Assembly (NCBI GenBank): GCA_964019335.1
Contig: OZ025680.1
Span: forward strand, 124,001-188,000
DNA: 64,000 bases
Reading direction: 5' to 3'
Source: Diplonema japonicum
Taxonomy: Eukaryota > Euglenozoa > Diplonemea > Diplonemida > Diplonemidae
Shown here piece by piece: positions 10,227-21,204 of this stretch (the first letter of the stretch is position 1; each line of letters begins with the position of its first letter). Both the position numbers and the translations under genes were made by a program. The notes beneath the pieces were generated by a model. The model did not search any database and was not told the origin of the DNA. It saw only the letters and a program-made list of their open reading frames with translations.

Positions 10227-12470
10227 TCATTCACCTGAAGAGTCGGTATCAGCGGAGCACAGGATCGGATCGTGCTGGACCGGTAAGAAAGTGTTCGAGT
10301 GGTGCGTAGTAGCTGAGGTGGCTGAAAGTGCCTGGGAGGGCGTCCCATAGAACTTGTTGTGAATCACAGAAGGGGAGGCTTCCTCAGAGCAATGCACGGC
10401 CCCAGAGGCTGCCTGGAAGATGAAGGTATTGTGTGAGATGGAAGGCTTTGCAGCAGCACGGCAGACAACACCATAGGCAGTGAGTTCTGAGAAGACATTC
10501 TTCTTAAGGCATCCTCCTGCTTTGTTGCTGAAAACTATTCCAAAGGTGCCTCCTTCGAAGGTGTTCCTGCTGAACACCGGCTTGGCATGTTCTGTGATCA
10601 TGGCGGCACGTTCTTCGTTGTGCCTCATGACGTTGTGCTGCATGAGGCCCTTGGTCCCTACGCCTGTCACCTTCAAGCCCATACCCTCGTTCCGTGACAT
10701 TTCGTTCCGTAGAACGCTGGGGTTCGCGCCACCTTCGATTATGACGCCCACGCAGGAGTTGCGGGAGATGTCATTGTTCACAAGTCGGCCGCCAGCCTTC
10801 CCCGAGAAGACCACCCCCGACCCACGTCCCTTTATGATTTCATTGTCTTCGATTAGAGGTCTTGTGCTCAACCCCTCCACGACTACTCCGCAGTTCCCGC
10901 AGTCCGTGATGAGGTTGTTTTTTATGACTGGGTGTGCTTTTCCCAAAATGCTTACCCCGCACCCCCGCCCTTTGTTGCTGATGTGCGTGTCGCGTATCAA
11001 CGCGCACGACCCGCTCTTCACGACGATCGTCGCCCCCCCCTGCCCCACCACCACACAGTTCTGTATTGTCGCTAGTTTACTGCTAATGAGCACGACGCCG
11101 TCCCTCCCCGTTGCCTCGGACCGCATTGTGATGTTTTGGATGATCGTTTGCCCGCAGCACTCCGGCAGCGTGAAGCACGGCTGCCCCCCTTCGCATGTTA
11201 GTACCGTGTCCGCGGCCTTCCCTTCAGATGTGATCTTCAAAGGATACTTCAGTTTCATGTTGCGCACCACGTACGACCCCTCGCAGATCGTCACCGTGTC
11301 CCCCGGTGAGGCGGCCTGCACGGCTGCTTCGACGCTGCTGTGTTTCTGCGTTGCCATCCCTGCGCCCCACTCCTGCACGATGACACCCTCCTCCGTACGT
11401 AATGTGCTGCCGTTCACGACGTGGTTCATGCGCTTCCCGCCCAACCACCTCACCTCGTTGTTCACGACCTTCCACTTCAAACCATCTCGCTGCAGGGCTC
11501 GCTCTCGCACTGTATCCGCTGGGGCTTCTTTGTCACCCACCTTTGGGATTGCCGGCGGTGACGGCCCTTCGAACATGAGGGACTCGACATTAATGGAGTC
11601 CAGTGACATGCTCGTTGCCATCCCTATCCCTGAGCTTGTGCGCTGTGGTTGTGTGGTCGCTGGCCGCTTGGCCACACCCATGATGTACTGCTGCTGCCAC
11701 GATTCAATAAACCGGAACGCGGTGTCGTAGCCAGGGTGTTTCTCCTGAAGGAGCCGCTTTAGCATTTCGGGTGAATCGTCGCACTGCTGCACAGTGTCGT
11801 GTGCCAAAGCCTCTCCTGCTTGCTTGGAAACACCTGCGTGTTTGCAGAAGAAGTCAGCCAATTGTTTCGTTGCGTAGCTGCTGAAAGACTCTGGGGGCGG
11901 CAACGCGAAGTCTTCCGCAGCACCAGGTGCCCATATCTGTGGAGTGAGCTTCGAGACAGTGTGCAAGTGAAGCTTCCCTTGCGAGACTCCTATGCGTGTG
12001 TTGCGGACACCTTCGCTGAAGCTCGTGTTCTCCATGACAAGGGTTTTGGAGGGCTTCTTGAGGAATAGCGTCTGGCTAGGAGGGGCACACCACTGCACAG
12101 CACTGCTTTTTGCTTTGAACTCGCTGCAAGCTAACCGCAGCGACCGGCCAGCATGCCCCGCAAGCAACCGAGGAGACCCTGACCCACCGCTGGGCAAGGG
12201 GCACGTCTGCGGCCTTGGCACCGCTGCTACCACAGCACCCTTCCATGCACCCCACCAACCCACACACCCTGCTATCACCACCACGACTACCCCGGCATCT
12301 CTTCGCCTCCTCGACCCCTTTTTTGCTACTCTCACTGTCTTTTCCTTCTTTAGTTCCCTCTTCACAGACTTCTTTCTCGCCCTCTTCACAGGATGTATAT
12401 TGGTAGCCCAAAATGCGTCCCCCGCGGCAGCTGTTGCCAACGCCTTCAGCCTTCCGGCGTCATCCTCCAT
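10227..12470 (-). CDS. Right-handed beta-helix repeat protein
   Basis: 747 residues from the ATG at 12470; the frame is open to 12509 but without an earlier ATG, and an acceptor-like ACACACAG lies 10 nt upstream. The N-terminal third is basic (KRARKKSVKREL) with a hydrophobic stretch VVVVVIAGCVGWWG near residue 60 that could span a membrane. From about residue 370 to the end there are about 14 beta-helix rungs with the pattern N.I..C..GVVV and G.GVVFSGKAGG, as in CASH/NosD/FBXO11-type domains. Rungs align as roughly 23-residue repeats. Such domains bind or act on carbohydrates or, in FBXO11-like proteins, mediate protein interaction; no catalytic residues or F-box could be identified. The Kelch gene ends only 85 bp upstream. 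Confidence 0.75.
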   Translation of the reverse strand: MEDDAGRLKALATAAAGDAFWATNIHPVKRARKKSVKRELKKEKTVRVAKKGSRRRRDAGVVVVVIAGCVGWWGAWKGAVVAAVPRPQTCPLPSGGSGSPRLLAGHAGRSLRLACSEFKAKSSAVQWCAPPSQTLFLKKPSKTLVMENTSFSEGVRNTRIGVSQGKLHLHTVSKLTPQIWAPGAAEDFALPPPESFSSYATKQLADFFCKHAGVSKQAGEALAHDTVQQCDDSPEMLKRLLQEKHPGYDTAFRFIESWQQQYIMGVAKRPATTQPQRTSSGIGMATSMSLDSINVESLMFEGPSPPAIPKVGDKEAPADTVRERALQRDGLKWKVVNNEVRWLGGKRMNHVVNGSTLRTEEGVIVQEWGAGMATQKHSSVEAAVQAASPGDTVTICEGSYVVRNMKLKYPLKITSEGKAADTVLTCEGGQPCFTLPECCGQTIIQNITMRSEATGRDGVVLISSKLATIQNCVVVGQGGATIVVKSGSCALIRDTHISNKGRGCGVSILGKAHPVIKNNLITDCGNCGVVVEGLSTRPLIEDNEIIKGRGSGVVFSGKAGGRLVNNDISRNSCVGVIIEGGANPSVLRNEMSRNEGMGLKVTGVGTKGLMQHNVMRHNEERAAMITEHAKPVFSRNTFEGGTFGIVFSNKAGGCLKKNVFSELTAYGVVCRAAAKPSISHNTFIFQAASGAVHCSEEASPSVIHNKFYGTPSQALSATSATTHHSNTFLPVQHDPILCSADTDSSGE

Positions 12471-12554
12471 CCCCGACCACTGTGTGTGTGTTGTGGAGCA
12501 AGGTGTCAACTGTTAAGTATAAACAACTGTTAGGAGATGGCAGTGTGTAAATGT

Positions 12555-13493
12555 CTAGCCTGCCTGCAGGATGTGCAAGTCGTTGAGGTAGCGCGTTCCG
12601 TCGTAGCCGCCGAAGCAAAGCATTAACTTCGAGATGAACGAGGAGTCGGAGCAGCTAGGGGGGATCCCTGCGACGGAGGTGGAGGCCCTGCCCACTGGGG
12701 GGTCGGTCACTTTTGGTCGGCGCCACACGGGAGGGTCTTTGACATCGAGGAGCGTCGTGTCGCTGAAGTAGGAATCGCCGCAGAAGCCTCCGAAGACGTA
12801 CAACCGATTGTTCGCGAAATACGTAGCAGGGGAAACGCGGGGCTTGGTGTCACCAGCAGCAGTGACGGCCTCCCAACGGAGGTTTTTTAGCGACAACCGT
12901 GAGACGTCCCTGCAGCACCGCCCATCGTGCCCGCCCGTCACGTACAGGTAGTCGCCGTTGCTGTCGTAGCTGGAGGAGTGCGAGTGACGTGGGGTAGGCG
13001 AATCACCTCTTGCCGCTCCGAGCAGCCAGGAGTAGTTCCGCAAATCGAGCTGCTGCACTTTACTGCTGTAGCACCCATCATCGCCACCAAACACAACAGG
13101 GCCGTGTGCACGGTCGAAGGACATTGCCGTCTCCGTTATGTACGAAGGGTTGTAAGGGTTCTGGTACTTTACCTGCTGTTTCACCCAACAGCAGGACCTC
13201 GGGTCGAACAGCCATATCTTGTTATGGTACAGAGCATCGCCGTGCCCCGACCACACGACAAGCTCCTTTTCGACGAAGCAGCTCATTTGCTGGTTGATCC
13301 TGTCGGGGCCCTCGTTGCGTATCTGTTCATGCACCCACGTGCTGGTACCCATGTCAAGCCACCACATATCCTTCATCTGTACTGACCCCTGCCACCCCCC
13401 TGCTATGTACAGCTTCGTCCCCACCACGTTCGACACGGCATCGCACCTAGGCGGCGGGAGGTCACCGCTTGTTTTTATCTCATTCCAGTACAT
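12555..13493 (-). CDS. Kelch-repeat beta-propeller protein
   Basis: 312 residues, ATG at 13493, single exon. It consists of five to six Kelch repeats, with double-Gly motifs YIAGGWQG, VVFGGDDG, YVTGGHDG, YVFGGFCG and LCFGGYDG, each followed by a Tyr/Trp-spaced strand (KMD.WWLD, DLRNYSWLL, SLKNLRWEAV). The whole protein is propeller; no BTB, F-box or catalytic domain is attached. Kelch propellers are protein-interaction scaffolds, so the partner cannot be predicted. The intergenic distance to the downstream beta-helix gene (to 12470) is only 85 bp, typical of neighbours in one transcription unit. Confidence 0.85.
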   Translation of the reverse strand: MYWNEIKTSGDLPPPRCDAVSNVVGTKLYIAGGWQGSVQMKDMWWLDMGTSTWVHEQIRNEGPDRINQQMSCFVEKELVVWSGHGDALYHNKIWLFDPRSCCWVKQQVKYQNPYNPSYITETAMSFDRAHGPVVFGGDDGCYSSKVQQLDLRNYSWLLGAARGDSPTPRHSHSSSYDSNGDYLYVTGGHDGRCCRDVSRLSLKNLRWEAVTAAGDTKPRVSPATYFANNRLYVFGGFCGDSYFSDTTLLDVKDPPVWRRPKVTDPPVGRASTSVAGIPPSCSDSSFISKLMLCFGGYDGTRYLNDLHILQAG

Positions 13494-13603
13494 CCTGTTT
13501 GAGTATGATATGAATACGTCAATAGCGCAGCCAAAAGTGTTAGATTCTTATACAAGTTCATCCTCAGAGGGCGGGAGGCCGGGGTGTTACATATGGGTGT
13601 GCT

Positions 13604-15114
13604 CTACCGACTTTCACTTTTAGTGTCAGTCGAGGAGCTTTTCTTACTGATCTCCGAAGGGCTTCTTTCGAGCGCAGAGTCCTTTGAGCCGTCCCGCATG
13701 ACGCTCTCGGAGCCGTCCTTCGTGTCGTCCAGTTTTATCTCCACCGTCTCCTCCCTTGTCATCTCCTCCCTCGTGTCATCTAGCTTTATCTCAGTCGTCT
13801 CTTCTCTCGTCATCTCGGTGGTATCGTCCAACTTGAACTCTACCGTCTCCTCCCTTGTCATTTCCTCCTTCGTTTCGTCCAGCTTCATCTCGACAGTGTC
13901 ATCTTCAGACCTGCTGAGCTGCACGACACCCACACTCTCCTTTGTACTGCTTGCGTCGCGAGTGGAGTCCCCCCCGTCAGGTGACGTGGCAGGCCGGGGC
14001 ACTTTCTTCTTCGTCTTCAACCGCGTCATCCATGACTGGCCTTGCTTCAGCGCCATAGGTGGTGACGGGGCATCCCTCTGCTTCTTCGCTTCTTTCGCTT
14101 CTTGGATGTTCTTGACTCTGATTTCGTGAGCTTTTGTTATGGATTTAGGGTCCTGTCATGTGTGATGGTGATTGTCTATGTGCATACACTACTCTGCGTT
14201 CGCCAATTGGTATTGCTGCCATGGAGCTCGTCGAGGAGTTGTTTGACTGTGGGGAGCTCTTCGTGTCTGACGGCACATTTCGCACACCCTGCCTTCGCGT
14301 GGTACTTGCACCGGGAGTGGTTGACGGGTTTTGTCCTCTTTACGAAGAGTGCTGAGGGCCAGTACTCGGAGGCTCCGTCGTCGAAGTCGATGAGCACGTT
14401 GCCGTTGTCGTCCGCCACCTCGACGCCAGTCACGATGTCCATGGCGATGATGCCTGACCGCACGGCTTCTGTCGCACCGTAAGAACATCTCTTGCTGCGT
14501 GACTTGTTCCACGAGAGACCTGCCTCGCTGATGACGATGTGCGCGTCGTCTGCGATTAGCAAGCACACCCGCCGCTTCTGGTGCCCAACGATTACCTCGT
14601 CCGCATTGAGGTTCACTTGCTCCCATGCTCTGCGCCGCATCTCTTGTTTATTGCGGTACACCTGGCCGTCGTTGTAGAGCTTCTCCCATGTGTTGCGGCC
14701 AGGGGAGAGGGACTCGCGTTCGCGTTCAGAAGATTTTGAGTAGGAACGGGTCACAGGCTGCGGCTCATAGTCAGCGGGAAGGGCCGGCAGCTCCAGGTTA
14801 TTCCGAACCTTGCACGTCTCGGCCAGCCTGTGCAGTTCGTAAAGGACGTAGTCAGAGTCATCCACCCTCCCACCCCGTCCTGCTTGGTCCTTCAAGATTC
14901 GTGTTTGCCTGTCAAACACAAGCGTTTCTACGGTTCCTACATTCTTTCCCTTCACACTCAGCATCATGCCATCCCCCGCTCTTTCATACACCAGTGGCAG
15001 CAGGGCGTGCCCTGCAAAGTTAGTTATGCTCACATGTATCTGGCCTGACTCCCAACCAAACTTCTTTGGACTGTACGGTATGACACTTGCTTCGCTGGTG
15101 TCTGAGTCGCTCAT
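13604..15114 (-). CDS. Two-exon protein of unknown function with CxxC-type cluster and acidic repeats
   Basis: Joining 14188-15114 to 13604-14152 across a 35-nt intron (14153-14187, GTATGC donor, GACAG acceptor, phase 0) gives 491 residues. Without splicing the first exon stops after three more codons and the second lacks a natural start, yet is open and protein-like up to the acceptor. Residues 1-120 are unrecognised. About residues 190-290 contain a strand-rich part ending LIDFDDGASEYWP, Tudor-like in feel, and CKYHAKAGCAKC, a probable zinc-binding cluster. The second exon carries four diverged acidic repeats around EEMTREETVEIKLDDT and ends Ser/Lys-rich. I recognise no family. The start is supported by a pyrimidine tract plus CAACAG about 12 nt upstream of the ATG. 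Confidence 0.7.
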
Positions 15115-15125
15115 GTTTACCGAAC

Positions 15126-15165
15126 CTGTTGAAGAATGGAGAGTGAAAGGAGAGGGAAGTGTTGA
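15126..15165 (-). promoter_or_regulatory. Predicted spliced-leader acceptor
   Basis: On the coding strand a pyrimidine-rich stretch (CCCTCTCCTTTCACTCTCC, then TTCTTC) is followed by AACAG at 15126, 12 nt before the ATG at 15114. This is one of the clearest trans-splice-type sites in the window. Confidence 0.5.
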
Positions 15166-15810
15166 ACGAGAAAAGTTGCGCTCCGCTCGGTGAGCTGGGT
15201 ACTGGCGTCGGTGCTTTAGTTGGCACGCCTAATGGACTCAGGACAGTGGTTGTTTGGTGGGAAAATATAACAATGGAACAACAATGAAGAAAAAGGGAGG
15301 GGGGGTTTTTTTTTTGGACAAAAAAAAAGAAGAAGATCAACAAAAAAAATGCTGGGATAGAACAAGAAGATAAGAAAAAGAGAACAAAAAAAAACAAGTT
15401 TTACTTCGGAAAAAAAAAAAAGAAGAAAGAAGAAAAAACCTTGACATTGGCTATTCCTCTTTTTTTTCCCCCACTCGCGGTTGACACCCTCCCCTTGAAA
15501 AGAAAAAAGAAGAAAAAAAAATCACTAAGGGAGGAATTAGCAACACGACTCCACCCCTGCAGTGGCAACAAAGAAAGAAAGAAAAAAAAAAACACACCCC
15601 TTCGACCCCTCAATTCTTTTCGGTGAGCACCCACTCGCACACCGAAATTTATCGAAATCTTTACTCCATATGGTTCGTATATTTCTTTTTTTTTAAAACA
15701 AAAAACTTTTCAACACCCCCACCTCCCCTATAGACATCATCAAATATCATTGCCAATGACTATCCATATTAAAAAAAATAATAATAATAATAATAATAAT
15801 AAAAAAGAAG
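15166..15810. other. Spacer with low-complexity tracts
   Basis: No gene seen. It contains A/G-rich tracts and an (AAT)n microsatellite at about 15778-15802, just downstream of the GTPase gene's stop. Confidence 0.65.
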
Positions 15811-17178
15811 CTATCGTTTTGGCTGTGCCATGGACATAGAATAGAGAAATGCACCACCACCTGGTTTGGCTTGGGTGTTGTACCGTCGTTGAGCTTGGTG
15901 GTTGAAGCTAAGAGGCGAGGACTGCGCACGCGGGAAGGTGTCGTAGGTGTCGTCGGGCTCCTCAACGAAATATGAAGACGAGGCACGATCAGGGAGGGAA
16001 GTGTTCACTTCTGGGATGTCCTCCTTTTCTTTCGTTTCACGCTTTCCCTCCTCTTCGCTTGATGACGAGTCGGGCTCCTCACTCTCACCACCAGCACCCC
16101 ACTTGTTGTTCCTTCCTTTAAGAACAGAAGAACCACGAGCTTCAACATCAAGCTCTAGCTTCCGATGCATCGCCTTTAATCTCTTCTCCGTTGCTGGCGA
16201 AAGATCAGCAGGGTCGTCGGGGTTTGTAATGCAAAAGACTCTATTCGAGTGTACAATCTGCCCTAGACATCCACGAATCTTTGCCTCGAGCGCATCATCC
16301 ATCCCCCAAGTATACTTCCCAACCCTGTCCATATGCGTTACAACCACAAACGGTGCGTTTCCGAGATGGTTCTCCCACCATGAAAATCGTGTTGCAAGGT
16401 CCTTGACACGGGAGATGGACGGTTCGAAACGTGTGGATAAGAAGGGAACGGTGGCGATACCGTTGTCCTTCAGAATGTCTGTCGAGGGGATCACAAAGAC
16501 AACATGGTCGATGGTGTTTGCAGGGACAACCTTTGACTGCCTCCATGAGTTCTCTGTGTTCTCCGACACAAGGTCGCTCTTCCACTCTAACCCTTTCAAC
16601 ATCTTATCATACAGCATGGCCTCATCAGGGCTGCTTTCAAGTCCTTTGTTGAACCGCCTTCCTGCTGTGTCGACCAACACCCATCTCACCTCGCCTGCCT
16701 GGTCATAGTACGGTTCGTAGCATGCTGTCCCTCTGCTTGCGGCTCTGCCTACTGGTGCTGTTGCCCATGCATCACCGCCAGTGATGGCCCGTCGGTATGT
16801 GTTGATGAATGCGCTTTTCCCTGCATGCTGCTTCCCAAGGACCAGGATGTTGCGTGCTCTGGGCAGGGCGGGTTTTTTTGTTTTCTTCTTTTTCTTTTTT
16901 GACGTGGTAGTTTTGGTGACCCCGGTGGCACACCCTTCAATCAGCAACGGTTGGGCCCCTTGGATAGATGGTGGGGGGTCCTCTCGCAACACCTCGGCCA
17001 CGGGTGGTCTGTCTACATATTGCTCTTGAGCATATGTTTGGTGTTGCACATGATGTTGTTGTTGTTGTTGTTGTTGCTGTTGTTGTTGTTTCACCCCCTC
17101 ACTTGCGTAAACTGTCTTGCGTACTTTTTTACCCCTCTTCGGCTGCGGGGTTGTGAACATGTCGCCCAGCCAGCTCAT
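15811..17178 (-). CDS. P-loop GTPase, IFI44-like
   Basis: 455 residues, ATG at 17178. The N-terminus has an 11-Gln run, then a Pro-rich linker and a Lys-rich patch. The G domain starts about residue 110: G1 is GKQHAGKS, G3 is DTAG within VRWVLVDTAG, and G4 is THMD in place of the usual (N/T)KxD. The stretch after G1 (SAFINTYRRA ... ATAPVGRAASRGT) resembles the interferon-induced protein 44 (IFI44) group of GTPases, which are known in animals and protists but little understood. The C-terminal 110 residues are acidic and Ser-rich, probably disordered. GTP binding is likely; the cellular role is unknown. A TLDc protein, a domain often linked to IFI44-type GTPases, is encoded at 55417-56326, but far away. 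Confidence 0.7.
   Translation of the reverse strand: MSWLGDMFTTPQPKRGKKVRKTVYASEGVKQQQQQQQQQQQHHVQHQTYAQEQYVDRPPVAEVLREDPPPSIQGAQPLLIEGCATGVTKTTTSKKKKKKTKKPALPRARNILVLGKQHAGKSAFINTYRRAITGGDAWATAPVGRAASRGTACYEPYYDQAGEVRWVLVDTAGRRFNKGLESSPDEAMLYDKMLKGLEWKSDLVSENTENSWRQSKVVPANTIDHVVFVIPSTDILKDNGIATVPFLSTRFEPSISRVKDLATRFSWWENHLGNAPFVVVTHMDRVGKYTWGMDDALEAKIRGCLGQIVHSNRVFCITNPDDPADLSPATEKRLKAMHRKLELDVEARGSSVLKGRNNKWGAGGESEEPDSSSSEEEGKRETKEKEDIPEVNTSLPDRASSSYFVEEPDDTYDTFPRAQSSPLSFNHQAQRRYNTQAKPGGGAFLYSMSMAQPKR
17055..17096. repeat. (TTG/TGC)n tract coding for polyglutamine
   Basis: A trinucleotide run inside the IFI44-like gene encodes 11 consecutive Gln (CAA/CAG) residues near the N-terminus. Its length is likely variable between alleles. 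Confidence 0.9.
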
Positions 17179-17813
17179 TTTCTCCTTTCTTTTTGTGGTT
17201 TTTTTCTTTCTTTTTTTCTTGTTGCCTTAAAAAAAAAGAGAAACAAAAATAATAAAAAATTAACAACCGGTTTTTTTTTCTCTATGAACAGTGGATGGAG
17301 TGAGAGCTACAAAAAAAAAATTCTTAAACTCCATATTTGTTCGCTCTACTTTTTTTTGGTGGTCTCACCCCCATTTTTTTTTGTCGTTGCTTTTTTTTTT
17401 AATTCAAACAAAACAGCTGGGGGAGAAGAGAGGGAATCTAACACAGGGGGGGGGGGGGAATACACCCGCGAAAAGGAAAAACGGGAAACGAAAAAAAAAG
17501 GGGGGAGAACAATGAGTACAAAAAACTCGCTCTTTTAACGTCAAGGTGGCACAAGTCAGGCGCTCAATACGACCACCACAGTCGGCTCCAAGTGTACCAT
17601 AAAATACTTGGGATGGGGGTGGGGGTCTTTGTGGCCAAACGACATATTGGAGTGAGTGTGCGGCGCCGAGCACCCCGTCACTGACACAGACAGATAAAGG
17701 GGGGATAAAAAAATCTAAAGATAATAAAAATTTAAGAAAAAAAAACAATAAATAACACCAGAAAAGGAAGAGAGAAAAAAAAAAAAGAAGAAGAAAAAAA
17801 ATTTTTCGTTCTT
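17179..17813. other. Gene-free spacer
   Basis: Mostly A/T/G homopolymers. A 150-bp part at about 17535-17690 has ordinary composition and no homopolymers, but I could not assign it to a coding or RNA gene. Confidence 0.5.
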
Positions 17814-19899
17814 TCAATCAGCTTGCGCCCCGAATTGCTGCAGGGTATTGATATTATTATTATTATTTTTTTTTCCCCCCTCTCCCGCAAAAAAGGCACA
17901 CCTCGTTCCACACAATAAGCTGCTGCAACAACACGTCGCTTACACTTTTTCGGATTTTTTTCAACTGTTTTCTCACATCGCCTTCATTGATGGGCCGCAG
18001 GTCGTTCACGTCGGCAAGAAGAAGGTCATTGCAGTCATCGAGTGGAGCCAACGCCAGCTCACGGCACAGATTGGCCAGATCGCAGAAGGAATAATCCTGT
18101 GTCTCTTGTGCCAAGAGTTCCCATGTCTCGGGGGTGAAGGCAATATTGAGGTTTTCATCATGCTCAAGCACACGATGGCAGTACCGCAGGCGAGTGTCTT
18201 GGCTGGGAAGGGGCACGTACACCCTCTTCTCCAACCGTCTCAGGACAGCGTCATCAAGGTCCATAGGCCGGTTGGTTGCCGCCATCACCAAGACGTTGTT
18301 GTTTGACGCACCCGCCCCATCGAGCTGCACAAGGAACTCTGTCTTTAGTCTCCTTGAGGCTTCGTGCTCATTCCCCCCACCGCCTCTTGTTGTCAGAAGA
18401 CTGTCAATCTCGTCAAGGAACACGAACGACGGTGCCAGTGCCCTTGCACAGGCGAACAGCGCCTTCACGTTCTTCTCACCGTCACCGACCATCTTGCTCG
18501 TTAGTACTGACGCAGAGATGTTGAAAAACGTCAGCCCGCACTGCGCTGCCACCGCCTTCGCCAGCATCGTTTTCCCGTTCCCAGGAGGACCGAACAGGAG
18601 CAGGCCCTTCGCAGGCTTCCTCAAACCCTGATTGTTTTGTATTTTTTTTGTCTTCGGAAACTATACCTGAAACAGTTTAGGGTTTTTCCTTGGCAGGATG
18701 ACGCTTCTGTCTAGCGTCTTCTTCGCCTCCTCCAGCCCGTGGACATCGTCGAAGGTGATGCCCCGCTCCTGCAAGGTGCTCACGTCTAGGATCTCGTTGC
18801 GGATGCCCTGCAGGATGTCGTTAGGGATGTTGCGCGTCGCCTCGTGCTCCTTGAGGGCCTTCATCACGTGGTCGATGTTCTCTTCTCTGGCCTCCTCCTT
18901 GGCCTTCTTGGAGCCCGCCTGCCAGGGCTTCTCGTACACCGTGCGGGACTTCTTCTTCGCGTCCGCCTTGTCCAGCAGCTTCGAGGAGGGCAGCTCGGGT
19001 TTTTTCACCATAACGGTGCGCTTCGGAGGTGCTGGCCTTGCATGCATGTCCTTAGGGGGGGAGTGCCTTCTGTTTCTGTTGGCGTGCGAGGCTGATGTTG
19101 TGGACGAGCTGTTGGACTTCAGAGACGACGAGAGGCTCACATTGCATGACTGGTCTGCTCGCTTGTTCATAGACCTGGTACGGACGCTAGGCTTTGTTTG
19201 TGCGGGCTTCCATGGTTTATCCCGCGATGCGGTTCTAGTAGTGGGAGCAACACCATTGGTGCCGGGGACAGGACCCACGCCAACCCACTGGGGTCTCGCT
19301 GCGGGGGTGGAGTTGCGTTCCCACCAAGGCACGTCGGAGACCTTGAAATTGTCCATTGGCTTCAGGGTGGTACCAGACGCGCCCTGGCGCAGGGTGGGGA
19401 TGTCGTCCATGGTCTCCTCCTCATCTGTGTCATCGTCGTGAACAGGTGCTGTGCGGTGCTTCCTACTACGGGGGTTGGGTGATGGGGTTTGCGCTGAGGA
19501 ATCAGAGTCAGACTCGGAGTCAAATGACATCTCAGTGTCGCTCTCAGTAGAGGCAGAGTCTACCGACATGTCGCTGTCTTCGTCGGGGCAGAAGTTGGTA
19601 AGGTCGTAGGCCGCCATGTCAATTGGCTCCCCTGTCTCTAAGGTTCTTAGAACCCAGTTTACATCTATGATCTTCTTCCTAGCGATCCTAACTGTTTCGA
19701 CCTTCTTTGGGGGGTTTCTCGCTGTTTCCTTGTCCATCAGTAGTACGTCTGGTACGTCCTTTCGAGACCCGTTCCAGTTCAGCACCACTACTCCCTCTTC
19801 TTTCAGTACATCCTGTGCTGTCTTGTACACCTTGCTCCGCCTTCCAGCAAATGCCACTTTTCGCATCCAACTTGGGAAGAATGGGGTGGCATCTTCCAT
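17814..19899 (-). CDS. BRCT-domain spastin-like AAA ATPase
   Basis: Three exons, 18667-19899, 17902-18627 and 17814-17837, separated by introns of 39 nt (18628-18666) and 64 nt (17838-17901), give 660 residues. Splicing restores NPKLFQGLRKPAKGLLLFG across intron 1, and the tiny last exon supplies WNEQFGAQAD, the usual C-terminal end of spastin/katanin-group AAA proteins. Walker A is GPPGNGKT (about residue 424), Walker B is FVFLDEID, sensor 1 is ATNRP, and the Arg-finger region is LRRLEKRVYVPLP. ASRRLKTEFLVQLDG is spastin-like. Residues about 13-95 look like a BRCT domain (...GVVVLN..., ...IIDVNWVLRTLETGEP... AYDL). The linker is acidic, then basic. Microtubule severing is the family role; BRCT suggests a phosphopeptide or nuclear link (inference). 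Confidence 0.85.
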
Positions 19900-20670
19900 G
19901 TTTCTGGGCCTTTATTTATATTTTTTTTATATCTTTTTTTCTTCCCCTCCCACACCCTCCTCCTCCCCCCCTCCCCTTCCTGTTGTGAAATATTTGGGGG
20001 GGAAAAAAAAAGGTGATTTGTTAAAAAGAGAAGAAAGGGAAGGGGGAAAAAAAAAGGGGGGGGGGGAAACGAGAGGAACAAGAGAGGGAACAGGGCGGGC
20101 ACTGCCAAAAAAAAAAAAAAAAAGAAAAAAACGAGAGGAAAGGGATTGATGGAGTGGGAGGAGTGGGTAAAAACCCTTCGCCTCTTCACGCAGATCAAGT
20201 ATAGGGACAAAAGTGCAAACTGTTTGGTAGGAGTTGAGATAGCGGAAAAGAAGTGAATTTTTTTTTTTTTTTTTTAAAATAAGAATGAGAGTAGAAACAG
20301 TGAGAAATGCTTCGGCAGGGCTGCCCCTTTTCTTCTACGAAGGTTTACTTTATAAATGGCATCGAGACGGGAAAAAAAAAAAAAGAAGAAGACAAAAGGG
20401 CAGAAAGCAATTCTACTCAAAAATAAATATCTCATTTCTAAAAAGGGAAAAAGAAAAAGAAAGAAAAAGAGAAAGAGAAAAGAAGCAAAAGAGTGAAAAC
20501 GAGCAACAGGGCTGATGACTCATCACTCCCAAAGGTGGCCTAGAGCCAGAGAGTGTAGTTATCCCACTGCTTTCTCAACTTCTTCTTTTTTGCTCTTTCC
20601 CAATCATTTTTTCCCTCTTTTTTTACAGACAGAATTTTTAACTGTTTTTGAATATATTCGTCTTCCCTGC

Positions 20671-20701
<31 letters not shown>

Positions 20702-20896
20702 ACTTTACGAGGGATGCAAGGGAAGGGGTGGTTGCAGTGACTATACAGCTTTTGTTTTTTTATTATTATTTTTTTTTTCTTCTGTTCTCTCTTTTTTTTT
20801 ATTGTCCATGTGTTTGTGAAAAAGTCAAAAAAAAAAAAAAAACTCAAAGAGTTAACATTTTTTTTTCCCCTTAAAAGGTCGAATACGTTACTGTAC

Positions 20897-20947
<51 letters not shown>

Positions 20948-21058
20948 GGGAAAAAAAAAAGAAACGTGTGGACTTTCCCGCCAGAGCGGGACTCATTTTA
21001 GTTTTTTTATAAAAAAAAAAAAGGAGAGAGAGGCGTGGAGCCAGAAAAAGCAGAATGG

Positions 21059-21092
<34 letters not shown>

Positions 21093-21158
21093 AACAAATA
21101 AACTTTTTTTAATAAAAAAAAATGGGCATTCGTTCATTCGTTCATTCTTCTCTATTCT

Positions 21159-21192
<34 letters not shown>

Positions 21193-21204
21193 CTCGTTCA
21201 AAAG
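19900..21204. other. Gene-free, homopolymer-rich spacer
   Basis: No gene is supported. It contains very long A and T runs, including about 44 A at 20899-20943 and about 30 A at 21061-21090. The apparent frames are poly-Lys or poly-Phe. Confidence 0.65.
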
